From contig NZ_JAZHRU010000001.1 in the NCBI RefSeq assembly GCF_036924525.1, forward strand, positions 248,001 through 312,000: a DNA stretch of 64,000 nucleotides, written 5' to 3'. The notes below the pieces were generated by a model that ran no database searches, was not told the origin of the DNA, and saw only the letters and a list, made by a program, of their open reading frames with translations. A program made the position numbers and the translations under genes. Shown piece by piece: positions 42,930-52,700 of the stretch (position 1 is the first letter of the stretch; each line of letters starts with the position of its first letter). The DNA comes from Bradyrhizobium sp. AZCC 1719. GTDB taxonomy: Bacteria > Pseudomonadota > Alphaproteobacteria > Rhizobiales > Xanthobacteraceae.

Positions 42930-43196
42930 TTATGAATCACGCTTGTTGCGGCGTCGCTCATTGGGGACGAACACGGCAAATACTTCCCTGACGCGAACGG
43001 CAGGCGTGACATCGCGGGTAAAGCGAAGCTCCGCGGTCGCTCGGGTTTCTGCCACACGAGGCGCGTAAAGCGCGCTCCCGTACAGCGATCCATCGAAGCG
43101 CAAATTGCTTTCGTCGTCAGTGAGGTAAGCGTTCGAAACAAACAGGAATACGAGCAGTGTCGATCCCACGACGGCAAAATATTTGAATATGGGCAT
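42930..43196 (-). CDS. small exported or membrane-anchored hypothetical protein
   Basis: An 88-residue protein with a signal-anchor (MPIFKYFAVVGSTLLVFLFV) and a basic soluble part containing FDGSLYGSALYAPRVAE and a strongly charged C-terminus (FVPNERRRNKRDS). No family is recognised. It stands alone between the beta-oxidation operon and a repeat-containing region. Confidence 0.6.
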   Translation of the reverse strand: MPIFKYFAVVGSTLLVFLFVSNAYLTDDESNLRFDGSLYGSALYAPRVAETRATAELRFTRDVTPAVRVREVFAVFVPNERRRNKRDS

Positions 43197-43334
43197 TGGT
43201 GGACGGGCCTCCCTTCTTGCGAAGAAGGGTGGACCGTTCGCAATAAACGCTCAGTTTAAGCGTGCCCAACTTTCGCCGGAGCGGTTGGTTGGCGGTTGCG
43301 AATTTGTAGCTAATTTTAATGAATCGCCTTCTTC

Positions 43335-43439
43335 GTCATTCCGGGCTCGCGAAGCGAGAGCCCGGAATCCATCCCGACGCGGGTAATGCGGCCCAATGGA
43401 TTCCGGGTCTGCGCCCATGCGGGCGCATCCCGGAATGAC
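43335..43439. repeat. palindromic repeat, family A, copy 2
   Basis: GTCATTCCGGGCTCGC...GAGCCCGGAATCCAT and ATGGATTCCGGG...CATCCCGGAATGAC make two hairpins within a larger palindrome; compare 2767-2867. Confidence 0.8.
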
Positions 43440-43461
43440 CGAGCGGCGAGGCAAACCCAAG

Positions 43462-44700
43462 CTAGCCCGGTCCGGCACCCTGCGTTGCCGTGTACACGGC
43501 GTAGAGCGACTGGCTCGCGGCCATGAACAGGCGGTTGCGCTTGGGGCCGCCGAAGCAGATGTTGCCGCACACTTCGGGCAAACGGATGCGGCCGATCAGC
43601 TTGCCCTCCGGGGACCATACCGTCACGCCGCTGTAGCCGACGGCGCGGCCGGCATTGCTGGAGCACCAGACATTGCCGTTGACGTCGCAGCGCACGCCGT
43701 CCGGTCCGCACTTCACGCCATCGACCATGAAATCGCTGAACCGCTTGTGGTTGGTCAGCTTGTTGTCGGTGCCGACGTCGAACACGAACATGTCGCCCTT
43801 GCCGCCCGGACCGGTGTCGCCCGGCCCCTTGCCGGTAGAGGCGACATACAGCTTTTTGTAGTCGGGCGAGAAGCAGAGGCCGTTGGGATCGGGCACCTGT
43901 TCCTCGGTCACGACGAGGTCGACGCGGCCGGACGGATCGATGCGATAGCAGTTGGTCGGCAGTTCGCGCTTGCCCGGCACGAAGCCTGCCGGCTGGCCGA
44001 TCCGCGGATTGAGCTTGCCGGCAGAATTGCTCGGCCCACCCGCGACGTCAGGCTCACCCTCATAGAGCATGCCACCATAGGGCGGATCGGTGAACCAGTA
44101 GCTGCCGTCCGGATGCGCGACGACATCGTTCGGCGAGTTCAGCTTCTTGCCGTTATAGGAATCAGCCAGCACGGTTGCGGTGCCGTCATGCTCATAGCGC
44201 ACGACGCGCCGGGCGAGATGCTCGCAGGAAAGCTGTCGTCCCTGGAAATCGAACGAGTTGCCGTTACTGTTGTTGGACGGCGCACGGAAGACGCTGACAT
44301 GACCGTCATCCTCCGACCATCGCATCTGCCTGTTATTGGGAATGTCGCTCCACAGGAGATAGCGCCCCTGCGCGCTCCAGGCGGGGCCTTCGGCCCACAA
44401 CAGGCCAGTGTAGAGGCGCTTGATCGCCGTATTGGGTTGGGCGAGATTGTTGAAGGATGGATCGACGGCGATGATGTCGGGGTCCCAGAAATAGGTGGTG
44501 GGGGCACCGCGCGGACTGAAATCGCGCGGCGGGCTGGTGACTGTTGACGGGGGCGCCACAGGACCGGTCTGGGCCAATGCGCTGCCGGCCCCCGCGACGG
44601 TAGCACCAGCGCATACCGCCAAACCCTGGACAAGCGTTCGTCGTGAAATCGCGACTTCTGGATCATGCTGTGGTGAATCGCGCCGCTCCTGGCGTGTCAT
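43462..44700 (-). CDS. exported SMP-30/gluconolactonase family protein
   Basis: A 412-residue precursor with a twin-arginine-type signal (ISRRTLVQGLAVCAGATVAG, ending ALAQT) and a six-bladed beta-propeller. Metal-site regions of the SMP-30 family are visible: LLWAEGPAWSAQGRYLLWSD, LNSPNDVVAHPDGSYWFTDP, DPNGLCFSPDYKKLYVAST and DGVRCDVNGNVWCSS. It probably hydrolyses a sugar lactone in the periplasm. The Glu, Asn and Asp metal ligands are present. ATG 44700 has an AGGA-type site upstream. Confidence 0.87.
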   Translation of the reverse strand: MTRQERRDSPQHDPEVAISRRTLVQGLAVCAGATVAGAGSALAQTGPVAPPSTVTSPPRDFSPRGAPTTYFWDPDIIAVDPSFNNLAQPNTAIKRLYTGLLWAEGPAWSAQGRYLLWSDIPNNRQMRWSEDDGHVSVFRAPSNNSNGNSFDFQGRQLSCEHLARRVVRYEHDGTATVLADSYNGKKLNSPNDVVAHPDGSYWFTDPPYGGMLYEGEPDVAGGPSNSAGKLNPRIGQPAGFVPGKRELPTNCYRIDPSGRVDLVVTEEQVPDPNGLCFSPDYKKLYVASTGKGPGDTGPGGKGDMFVFDVGTDNKLTNHKRFSDFMVDGVKCGPDGVRCDVNGNVWCSSNAGRAVGYSGVTVWSPEGKLIGRIRLPEVCGNICFGGPKRNRLFMAASQSLYAVYTATQGAGPG

Positions 44701-44982
44701 CGCATCCTCCCAATCTGTTCGCCGGCCGTTGATCCGGCCTGGCAACTTGAGGTTAGTCCGGTCCGTGCCCGGTTGCGAGAGCTGCTTTTGATTTCAGCCC
44801 CGGTTCAAGCTTGCAGCCGATAATGGCATCAACTCGTCCAATGCATGTCTGTCAGGAGGCTCCGCCCATCATCGCGCTTGGGGGCAATTGCCCACGTGGC
44901 GACAAGGTGCGCAACATGCTAGTCATTCGAGAGTTGGTCGAATTCTCCGGCAAATCAGTCGGTCCGCAGGGCGCAAATCAAA
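44701..44982. other. 282-bp divergent intergenic region
   Basis: Between the lactonase (-) and serine hydrolase (+) genes. Frames crossing it are shadows; no repeat or clear dyad was seen. It should hold both promoters. Confidence 0.4.
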
Positions 44983-46293
44983 ATGAAGACGCCGACCCGG
45001 CAGATATTGCATTGCACCGCTGGATCTCGCGGCAAGCGACTTTTTGCTGCGGCCTTGTCATTGGCAATCTGGACGGACATGGCAGCAGCCAACCAAGCGG
45101 CCAAAGTCCCCGCGCCATCGCCGAGCAAGCTCGAACCTATCACCGAATTTTTCAACAACGAAGTTGCAACGGGGCGGTTGCCGGGCGCCGTCGTATTGAT
45201 TCAGCAACACGGCAGGCCGGTCTATCTGAAATGTTTCGGCGTTCAGGACGTCGAGACCAAGGCTCCGATGACATCAGATACGATCTTTGCGCTTCATTCG
45301 ATGACGAAGCCGATCACCAGTGTCGCGGCGATGATGCTGATCGATGCAGGCAAGCTCTCGCCCGCCGATCCCGCGTCCAAATTCATTCCGGGGTTTGCTG
45401 ACGCGAAGGTACTTGTCGATTCTGACATTCTTGACGGCAAGAACGTTCTAACGCTTGTCCCGGCAGATCGGCCGGTGACCATTATGGATCTACTACGCCA
45501 TACGTCGGGCATCACGTACGATTACATCGGCGGCAAGCTGATCATGAAGGCCTATTCGGAATCGGGCCTTTTCGATGGGCGTTACACCAACAAGGTGTTT
45601 GCCGATCGCATCGCCAGATTGCCCCTGGCACGACAACCCGGAACGCTTTGGCGTTACGGACATTCAACCGACGTCCTCGGACGCATCATCGAGATCGTAT
45701 CCGGGCAGACACTCTATCAGTTTGAAAAGCGGCATATCTTCGATCCGCTCGGCATGACCAGCACGAAATTCGTGCTGGAAAGTGCCGACGAACGCGCGCG
45801 GATGGCGGAGCCGCTGCCAAGCGATACCATCCTGAAACTTTCGGAGGCTGAACGCCGTGCCCATCCGGAATGGGAATCCGGCGGCGGCGGGTTGCTCTCG
45901 ACGCTGAACGACTATGCCCGTTTTGCCCAGATGATCCTCAACGGCGGGCAACTCGATGGCAAACGGTACCTCAGCCCGGCCGCATTCAAGTCGATGACGT
46001 CAGACCATATCGGGCCTGGCTCCGGCGTCGCGCGGGATTATTACTACTTTCCAGGAGATGGCTTTGGCTACGGCTATGGCTTTGCCGTACGCACCGATCC
46101 GGGAAATGCCAAGCCGCCGCCGCCAGGTTCGATCGGCGAACTCAAATGGGATAGCGGCAGCGGTACCTATTTCGGTGTCGACCCGAAGCTGGACATGATC
46201 TACATCCTGCTGGAGCAGACCCAGAACGAACGTGGACGCATCACACCCGCGTTCAGAAAACTGGTTTACGACGCGTTTGCCACGGACGAATGA
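44983..46293 (+). CDS. serine hydrolase, class C beta-lactamase/EstB family
   Basis: A 436-residue precursor with signal peptide (about 1-36). The SxxK active-site motif is SMTK in TIFALHSMTKPITSVAAMML, and the YxN-equivalent is YGHS in GTLWRYGHSTDVLGRIIEIV. The third motif region is near GELKWDSGSGTYFGVDP. Family members are esterases, D-aminopeptidases or beta-lactamases; the YGHS variant and large insertions fit esterase-like enzymes better than true beta-lactamase. Alone on the plus strand and ends 16 bases from the convergent channel gene. Confidence 0.83.
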   Translation: MKTPTRQILHCTAGSRGKRLFAAALSLAIWTDMAAANQAAKVPAPSPSKLEPITEFFNNEVATGRLPGAVVLIQQHGRPVYLKCFGVQDVETKAPMTSDTIFALHSMTKPITSVAAMMLIDAGKLSPADPASKFIPGFADAKVLVDSDILDGKNVLTLVPADRPVTIMDLLRHTSGITYDYIGGKLIMKAYSESGLFDGRYTNKVFADRIARLPLARQPGTLWRYGHSTDVLGRIIEIVSGQTLYQFEKRHIFDPLGMTSTKFVLESADERARMAEPLPSDTILKLSEAERRAHPEWESGGGGLLSTLNDYARFAQMILNGGQLDGKRYLSPAAFKSMTSDHIGPGSGVARDYYYFPGDGFGYGYGFAVRTDPGNAKPPPPGSIGELKWDSGSGTYFGVDPKLDMIYILLEQTQNERGRITPAFRKLVYDAFATDE

Positions 46294-46309
46294 TCCGGTG
46301 GCAGCCGCG

Positions 46310-47086
46310 CTACGTCAAACCTTCATCGGGAATATTCAACACCGTACCGCAGGCCTTGCAGTGAACCGCATCGCTGTCATGGCGCTGTAATCCGCAGGTG
46401 GGACAAGCAAACCGCACCTTGTTGGGCGAGAGCAGCGCGCGGGCAAGATTGAAAAACAGGGTGACTCCGAAAATCATGATGACGACCGAGATCATGCGGC
46501 CGACAGTCCCGTGCAGGGTGATGTCGCCAAAGCCGGTCGTCGTGAGCGCGGTGACGGTGAAATAGAGCGCGTCGGCATAATTCGATATCTGAGGGTTACG
46601 GAATTTTTGGGTCTCATAGACGATCGCAGTCATCACGAAGATGAAGACCGCCAGATTGGTCACCGCGAAGATCACTTCCTCGTTGCGCCGGAAGAATGAA
46701 CTATCCTGGCGCAGCCGCACCAGCATCTGGTAGTCGCGCAGCAGCCGCAGCGTTCGCAGTATCCGCAGAAAACCACCGGCCTCTCCGGCCAGCGGCGCCA
46801 GGAATGAAATGATCGCGACGACATCCGTCCATGTCGAGAAGCGCGTGAACTCCAGCATTCGATGCCGGCTGACGAGCAGCCGCGCGGAAAAATCCACCAG
46901 GATCACGATGCCGAACAGGACATCGAGTATTTCAGTGATATTGTTGGAGGGGAAAAACGACGTCGCGATGATGAACAGGACGGTTACGGTATCGAACGTC
47001 AGTAGTGCGTAGCGAAAACGGACGCCTTCCGGCGTTGCACCCACGTAGAGCTGTCGGACATCGTTCTGGAACGAGGCAAATGACAT
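46310..47086 (-). CDS. voltage-gated K+-type ion channel with C-terminal zinc ribbon
   Basis: A 258-residue ion-transport protein with S1-S6. S4 is arginine-rich (FLRILRTLRLLRDYQMLVRL), and the pore loop is ALYFTVTALTTTGFGD. The selectivity filter is TTTGFGD (about 182-188) where TVGYGD is usual; GFG variants occur in K+ channels. After S6 the tail carries two CxxC pairs (C228, C231, C243, C246: FACPTCGLQRHDSDAVHCKA), a zinc ribbon and an unusual ending for this family. Possibly a redox- or metal-sensing gate; that is inference. Confidence 0.83.
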   Translation of the reverse strand: MSFASFQNDVRQLYVGATPEGVRFRYALLTFDTVTVLFIIATSFFPSNNITEILDVLFGIVILVDFSARLLVSRHRMLEFTRFSTWTDVVAIISFLAPLAGEAGGFLRILRTLRLLRDYQMLVRLRQDSSFFRRNEEVIFAVTNLAVFIFVMTAIVYETQKFRNPQISNYADALYFTVTALTTTGFGDITLHGTVGRMISVVIMIFGVTLFFNLARALLSPNKVRFACPTCGLQRHDSDAVHCKACGTVLNIPDEGLT

Positions 47087-47175
47087 GGCGCATATTCACC
47101 GCTCACATGCGTCATTGCAAATGATGTTGGTGGCGACCATGAAAAACTGCGTGCCAGCCCTCCTCCCACCAGACG

Positions 47176-48168
47176 TCACTTCCTGTTGGCCGCCTCGCGC
47201 TCGATGAAAGCAATCTCTACGCCTTTCTTCAGCAGCTTGGCCAGCTTGTCTGCATCCCAGTTGGTGAGACGAACGCAGCCGTGCGATTCCGCCTTGCTTA
47301 TTTTCGACGGATTTGCCGTGCCGTGAATGCCGTAGCCTTCCGCGGAAAGTCCGATCCACTGCGTTCCGACGGGATTGTTCGGCCCGGGCTTGATCGTGAA
47401 GGCGCGCCTGGATCTGACTTCCTTGAACTTATAATCCGGGTTGTAGCGGTAGTACGGGCGGGCATCGATCGAGATCACCTTGAGCACGCCGCTCGGGGTC
47501 GGCTTTTCCTCGCTTCCGACGGTTGCGGGAAAGAAGGCGATCAGGTCGGAATTCGCGAACGCCTTGACGGTCTGGGAGCTCTTGTCGACCTCGACACGGG
47601 TTGCAATTGGTTTCGTCTCTTTCGCCATCACATTGATTACCGAGATCGTTTGGTCGGCCTGGTCGAATTTCTTGCCGGGGTTGAGGGCCGCGAGCAGTGC
47701 CTCGCTCATGTGAAATTTTTCGGCGATGGCCTCGCGCGGGCTGGTGTAATTGAGCGCCTTCAGCCCTTTCATGTTTTCCATCCTGGCGGGCAGCTTCTTT
47801 AGGAACGGCCCCTTCACGTCTGCCGCTGCGATCTTGTAGTCGACGACGATGGCATCCGCGCTGGTCGCGATCAAAGCGCGCCAGACCTCCGGGGTCAGTG
47901 GCTGCTTGTTGACGATGAGGCCTTTGGCTTCGGCGAACGCCCGCAAGGCTTTCTGGGCGTTCTCGCCGAGCTTGCCGTCGATCTCGCCCGGCGAAAAATT
48001 AGCGCGGTCGAGCAGCACCTGGGCCTTGACGACAATGGGATCGATCTTGTCGTTGGCCGGCGGCTTGCCCCTGAACTCCGCGTTGTTGACCGCCGCCGCA
48101 TCGGGGCCCGCGAAGGCTGGGTGGACAAAGCAGGCGAGCAGGATCAGCCCGGCAAACAAGCGGATCAT
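47176..48168 (-). CDS. L,D-transpeptidase with peptidoglycan-binding domain
   Basis: A 330-residue precursor: signal peptide (about 1-20, ending HPAFAG), a peptidoglycan-binding-type segment (VLLDRANFSPGEIDGKLGEN then AQKALRAFAEAKGL), a middle spacer, and a YkuD catalytic domain. The active site is IHGTANPSKISKAESHGCVR, with the canonical S-H-G-C followed by VRLTNWDADKLAKLL. Unlike the shorter enzyme at 9554-10228, it keeps the usual His before Gly-Cys. CGGAGA precedes ATG 48168. Confidence 0.9.
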   Translation of the reverse strand: MIRLFAGLILLACFVHPAFAGPDAAAVNNAEFRGKPPANDKIDPIVVKAQVLLDRANFSPGEIDGKLGENAQKALRAFAEAKGLIVNKQPLTPEVWRALIATSADAIVVDYKIAAADVKGPFLKKLPARMENMKGLKALNYTSPREAIAEKFHMSEALLAALNPGKKFDQADQTISVINVMAKETKPIATRVEVDKSSQTVKAFANSDLIAFFPATVGSEEKPTPSGVLKVISIDARPYYRYNPDYKFKEVRSRRAFTIKPGPNNPVGTQWIGLSAEGYGIHGTANPSKISKAESHGCVRLTNWDADKLAKLLKKGVEIAFIEREAANRK

Positions 48169-48277
48169 CGGCAATCTCCGAAATACAGACGATAAGCATT
48201 TCGGCGCGTCAGAGTTCCGTGTTGCCGAGGGGGCGCGCATCCGCGCGACCTATAGGCTGCTGCATCCGGACATTCGC

Positions 48278-48910
48278 TTAATCAGGCCGGATCATCTCGA
48301 ACATGTTTTCCGGCTTGATCTCGAAATAGTCGCCGCGGCGGCCGGCGCGGACGATCGGATGGGCAAGCCCGGTCTGGTAGACGCCGTCCTTGATAAAAGC
48401 CTTGTCGATATGGACGGCAACGACTTCGCCCAGCGTCAGCCAAGCCTGCGCCTTTTCGCCGTCCTTGCCCTGCAACTGGATGATCTGCGTCAGCTTGCAT
48501 TCGAAGGCAACAGGGCTTTCCGCCACCCGGGGCACGTTGACGAGCTTGCAAGACGCGGCCGTAAGGCCTGCGAGCTTGAACTCATCGACTTCAGGGGCAA
48601 CGTGGGCCGCCGTCGCGTTCATCTGCTTCGCCAGATCCATCGTGGCGAGATTCCAGACGAACTCCCCGGTCTCCTGGATATTACCCGCGCTGTCTTTCCA
48701 GTTGGTGGAGGAAAAGCCAATGATCGGCGGGTGATAGCAGAAGGCGTTGAAGAAGCTGTAAGGCGCCAGATTGATGTTGCCCTTGCCATCGCGCGAGGAA
48801 ATCCACCCGATCGGGCGCGGCGCGATGATGGCGTTGAAGGGGTCGTGCTTGAGGCCGTGGCCGTTCTTCGGCTCGTAGAAATGCAGGTCTTTTGGGCTCT
48901 TGGCGTCCAT
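48278..48910 (-). CDS. flavin reductase-like domain protein
   Basis: A 210-residue FMN-binding split-barrel protein. It has LKHDPFNAIIAPRPIGWISS and LAPYSFFNAFCYHPPIIGFS at the FMN-binding core, then GEFVWNLATMDLAKQMNATA. Such proteins reduce flavins with NAD(P)H or act as small oxidoreductases. The start is ATG 48910; the frame beyond enters a repeat. Confidence 0.87.
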   Translation of the reverse strand: MDAKSPKDLHFYEPKNGHGLKHDPFNAIIAPRPIGWISSRDGKGNINLAPYSFFNAFCYHPPIIGFSSTNWKDSAGNIQETGEFVWNLATMDLAKQMNATAAHVAPEVDEFKLAGLTAASCKLVNVPRVAESPVAFECKLTQIIQLQGKDGEKAQAWLTLGEVVAVHIDKAFIKDGVYQTGLAHPIVRAGRRGDYFEIKPENMFEMIRPD

Positions 48911-48926
48911 TCCGGCTCTTCCTTTT

Positions 48927-49063
48927 CCGTCATTGCGACGACTTGTCCGCCGAAGCTCAACGAACGAAGGCGGAAGCAATCCATGTCACGGCACGCGGCG
49001 CGATGGATTGCTTCCGCCTTCGCTAAAGCTACGGCGGACAAGTCGCTTCGCTCGCAATGACGG
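48927..49063. repeat. 137-bp inverted repeat, family E
   Basis: CCGTCATTGCG at one end and CGCAATGACGG at the other. Inside are ACTTGTCCGCCG.AGCT paired with AGCTACGGCGGACAAGT, and GAAGGCGGAAGCAATCCAT paired with ATGGATTGCTTCCGCCTTC. Almost the whole length can fold into one hairpin. Short relative: 52902-52936. Confidence 0.85.
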
Positions 49064-49084
49064 TGGAGTCAAGTGGCGAAGAGC

Positions 49085-49693
49085 TCAATTCGCCTTGGCG
49101 CGTGGCGAGAGGCCGGCAATGACGAAATCGATCATTTCGTCGATCGTCGGGCCGGGCTTGGTGGCGCATTGCGCGATCATCTGCGGGTGGAAGAACCGCA
49201 TCATCGCGGTGCAGGCGCACAGCGAGGCGAGCTGCAAATCGACAACCTCGAACTCGCCGGAGGCGGCGCCCTGCCCGATCACCTGGCCGATGGTCCGGGC
49301 AACCATCTCCATATGAGCGACGCAGACGCCCCAGTCCTCCTGCATCGCGATCTCGACCATCTCATGCAGCTTGGAATCGCCGACATAGCGCTCGGTGTTC
49401 ATGCGATTGATGGTCTTGATCATCTGGCGGAGGCGGACCGACGCCGGCCCGGCCGCCTGCGCGATCCGTTGCGCCTCGACCTCGACCTCGCCCATCAGGG
49501 TCCGCGCCACGCCTTCGTGGATCGCCTTCTTCGAATCGAAGAAGCGATAGACGTTGGCGGGGCTCATCCGCAATTCCTTGGCGATGTCGGCGACCGTCGT
49601 CTTCTGGTAGCCGATCTGCCTGAACAGACGCTCCGCCACCACGAGGATCTTCTCGCGGGTGTCAGTCTCGATGTGTTCCGAAATCAGCGTCAT
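49085..49693 (-). CDS. TetR family repressor of the efflux operon
   Basis: A 202-residue TetR/AcrR protein. The N-terminal HTH is TREKILVVAERLFRQIGYQK, then TTVADIAKELRMSPANVYRF and FDSKKAIHEGV; the C-terminal part is helical with no recognisable ligand signature. It lies 19 bases downstream of the RND gene and is probably the last gene of the MFP-RND-TetR operon. A strong palindrome upstream of the operon (54108-54129) is its likely target, giving autoregulation. Confidence 0.88.
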   Translation of the reverse strand: MTLISEHIETDTREKILVVAERLFRQIGYQKTTVADIAKELRMSPANVYRFFDSKKAIHEGVARTLMGEVEVEAQRIAQAAGPASVRLRQMIKTINRMNTERYVGDSKLHEMVEIAMQEDWGVCVAHMEMVARTIGQVIGQGAASGEFEVVDLQLASLCACTAMMRFFHPQMIAQCATKPGPTIDEMIDFVIAGLSPRAKAN

Positions 49694-49712
49694 GTCAGCT
49701 CTCAATGTTCAA

Positions 49713-52700
49713 TTATTCTGCGGCGTCGGCAAGCGGAATTGCGTGCGGTACGGCCGGATGCAACTTGGGCTCATGTTGCGCCGCAAGATCGGATTGATCG
49801 GCCTGGCCGCTTTCATCCAGGCTCTTCCTGAACCACAGGGCGTAAAGACCCGGCAGGTACAGCAGGGTCAGGAAGGTTGCAACGAACAAGCCGCCCATGA
49901 TGGTGATCGCCATCGGCCCCCAGAAGGCGGAACGCGACAGCGGGATCATGGCCAGGATCGCCGCCAGCGCCGTCAGCACCACCGGCCGGGCGCGCCGGAC
50001 GGTGGCTTCGACGATGGCCTCCTTCCGCGTCAGGCCTTGGGAAACGTCGGCCTCAATCTGATCGACCAGGATGACGGCGTTGCGCATGATCATGCCGGCC
50101 AGCGCGATCAGTCCGAGCAGCGCCACGAAGCCGAACGGCTGGTTGGCAATGTTGAGACCGAGCGAGGCGCCGACGATGCCGAGCGGCGCGGTCAGGAACA
50201 CCAGGATCAGACGCGAGAAGCTCTGCAACTGGATCATCAGCAGGGTAAGCATCACCAGCGCCATCAGCGGAAACAGCAGGGCGATCGAAGCGTTGCCCTT
50301 CTCGGATTCCTCGAACGCGCCGCCCGGCTCTATCCGGTAGGCCGGCTCGAGTTGGTCGCGGATTTCCTTCAGTTTCGGCCAGATCTGGTTGGTGACGTCG
50401 GGCGCCTGCACGCCGTCGACGACGTCGGTACGCACCGTGATCGCCATATCGCGGTTGCGCCGCCACATGATCGGCTCCTCATGGGAATATTCGATCCTGG
50501 CAATCTGCTGCAGCGGGACGGCGACGCCGTTGCGCGACGTCACGGTCAGTTCGCCGACGCGGCCGAGGTCCAGCCGCTCCGACGGTACCGCGCGCGCGAC
50601 CACGCCGACCTTCTCGATGCCGTCGCGGATGGTGGTGACCGGCGCACCGGAGATCAGCATGGCGAGCGCCTGCGAGACGTCCTGCGGGGTGAGGCCGAGC
50701 GCCCTCGCCCGGTCCTGATCGACCACGAGCTTCAGGTAAGGCGACTGCTCGTTCCAGTCGAGTTGCGGTTCCACGACATTGGGATTTTGCTTCATGACAT
50801 CGCGGACCTTGTAGGCGATGTCACGCACGGTGTTGGCGTCGGGGCCGATCACGCGGAACTGGACGGGGAAACCGACCGGCGGGCCGAAATTGAAGCGGTC
50901 GATGCGAACGCGCGCTTCGGACAGTTCGCCCTCGGTGACCGCCTTCTCCAGCCGCGCCTTGATCCGCTCACGGGCCTCGACGTCCTTGGAGACGATCACG
51001 ATCTCGGCAAAGGCCTCGTTGGGCAGTTGCGGATTGAGGCCGAGCCAGAAGCGGGGCGAACCCTGACCGACATAGGCGGTGTAGGTCGCGATATCCTTGT
51101 CGTCCTTCAAGAGCGCCTCGGCCTTCTTGACGGACTTTTCCGTGACGTTGAAGGCGGTTCCTTCCGGCAGGCGTAGCTGCAGGAACAGCTCAGGCCGTTC
51201 GGAAAGCGGGAAGAACTGCTGCTGCACATTGCCGAAGCCCACGATCGACAGCGCGAACACGCCGACCGTCGCTGCCACCACCTTGATACGGTGGTCGACG
51301 CACCACTGCACCACGGCGCGCAAGCCGCGATACATCCGCGTCTCGTAGATCGCGTGCGGATCGTGGTTGTGGTGGACCGCAATGTTGGGCAACAGCTTCA
51401 CGCCGATATAGGGCGTGAAGATCACCGCGACAAACCAGGAGGCGACCAGCGAGATCGCCACGATCCAGAAGATGCCGCCGGCATATTCGCCGACCGCCGA
51501 ATTGGCAAAGCCGATGGGGAGGAAGCCAGCGGCCGTGACCAGCGTTCCCGTGAGCATCGGAAACGCAGTTGATTCCCAGGCAAAAGCGGCCGCGCGAACG
51601 CGGTCCCAGCCCTGCTCCATTTTTACTACCATCATCTCGACTGCGATGATGGCGTCGTCGACCAGAAGGCCGAGCGCGATGATCAAGGCGCCAAGCGTGA
51701 TGCGGTGCAGGTCGATCGACATCGCGTTCATGACGATGAAGACGATCGCCAGCACCAGCGGCACCGACGTTGCCACCACGATGCCGGTGCGCCAGCCGAG
51801 CGCGACGAACGAGACGAACAGCACGATCGCCAGCGCCTCGATGAAGGAATGCACGAACTCGCCAACCGCGCGCTCGACCACCTTTGGCTGGTCGGCGATC
51901 TGTTCGACCTCGATGCCCTGCGGCACGGCTTTCATGAAATCGTTAGTCGCCTTCTCGACATCCTCGCCGAGCTGAAGGATGTTGGCACCCTTGGTGGTGA
52001 CGATGCCGATGCCGATCGCGGGCTTGCCTTCCTGGCGGGCGACGAAGGTCGGGGGATCGACGAAGCCGTGGGTGACGGTCGCGATATCGCCGAGCCGAAA
52101 CACGCGGCCGTTGCTTTCAACCGGGGTTTCCGCAACTGCCTTGACGCCATCGAGCGCGCCGGTGACGCGCAATGGCACGCGCTGCGAGGAAGTCTCCACG
52201 GTGCCCGCGGGCGTGACGTTGTTCTGCTTGGCGAGCGAATCGAACAGCGCCTGCGGCGTGATGCCGAGCGTTGCGAGCTTGGCGTGGGAGAATTCGACGA
52301 AGATGCGCTCGTCCTGGGTGCCGTAGAGATTGACCTTGGTGACGCCGGGAACCTTCAACAGGCGCTGGCGCATGCCTTCGGCAGCCTTCTTCAATTGCGC
52401 GTAGTCGGCGCCGTCGCCGGTCATCATGTAGAGAATGGAATCGACGTCGGAGAATTCGTCGTTGACGTTCGGCCCGAGCAGCCCTGCGGGCAACTGGCCC
52501 TGCACGTCAGCGAGCTTCTTGCGCAACAGATAAAACAGATAGGGCACGTCCTTCGGCGGCGTCGAATCCTTGAAGGTGACCTGCAGCGCCGTGAACGACG
52601 GCTTGGAATAGGTCTGCACCTTCTCGAAGAACGGCAATTCCTGCAGCTTCTTTTCGATGGGGTCGGCGACCTGGGTCTGCATTTCGTGCGCGGTCGCGCC

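Noticed and set aside
49659..51176. Plus-strand frames opposite the RND pump gene, including 51705-52946
   Set aside because: Shadows of a clearly coding RND gene.
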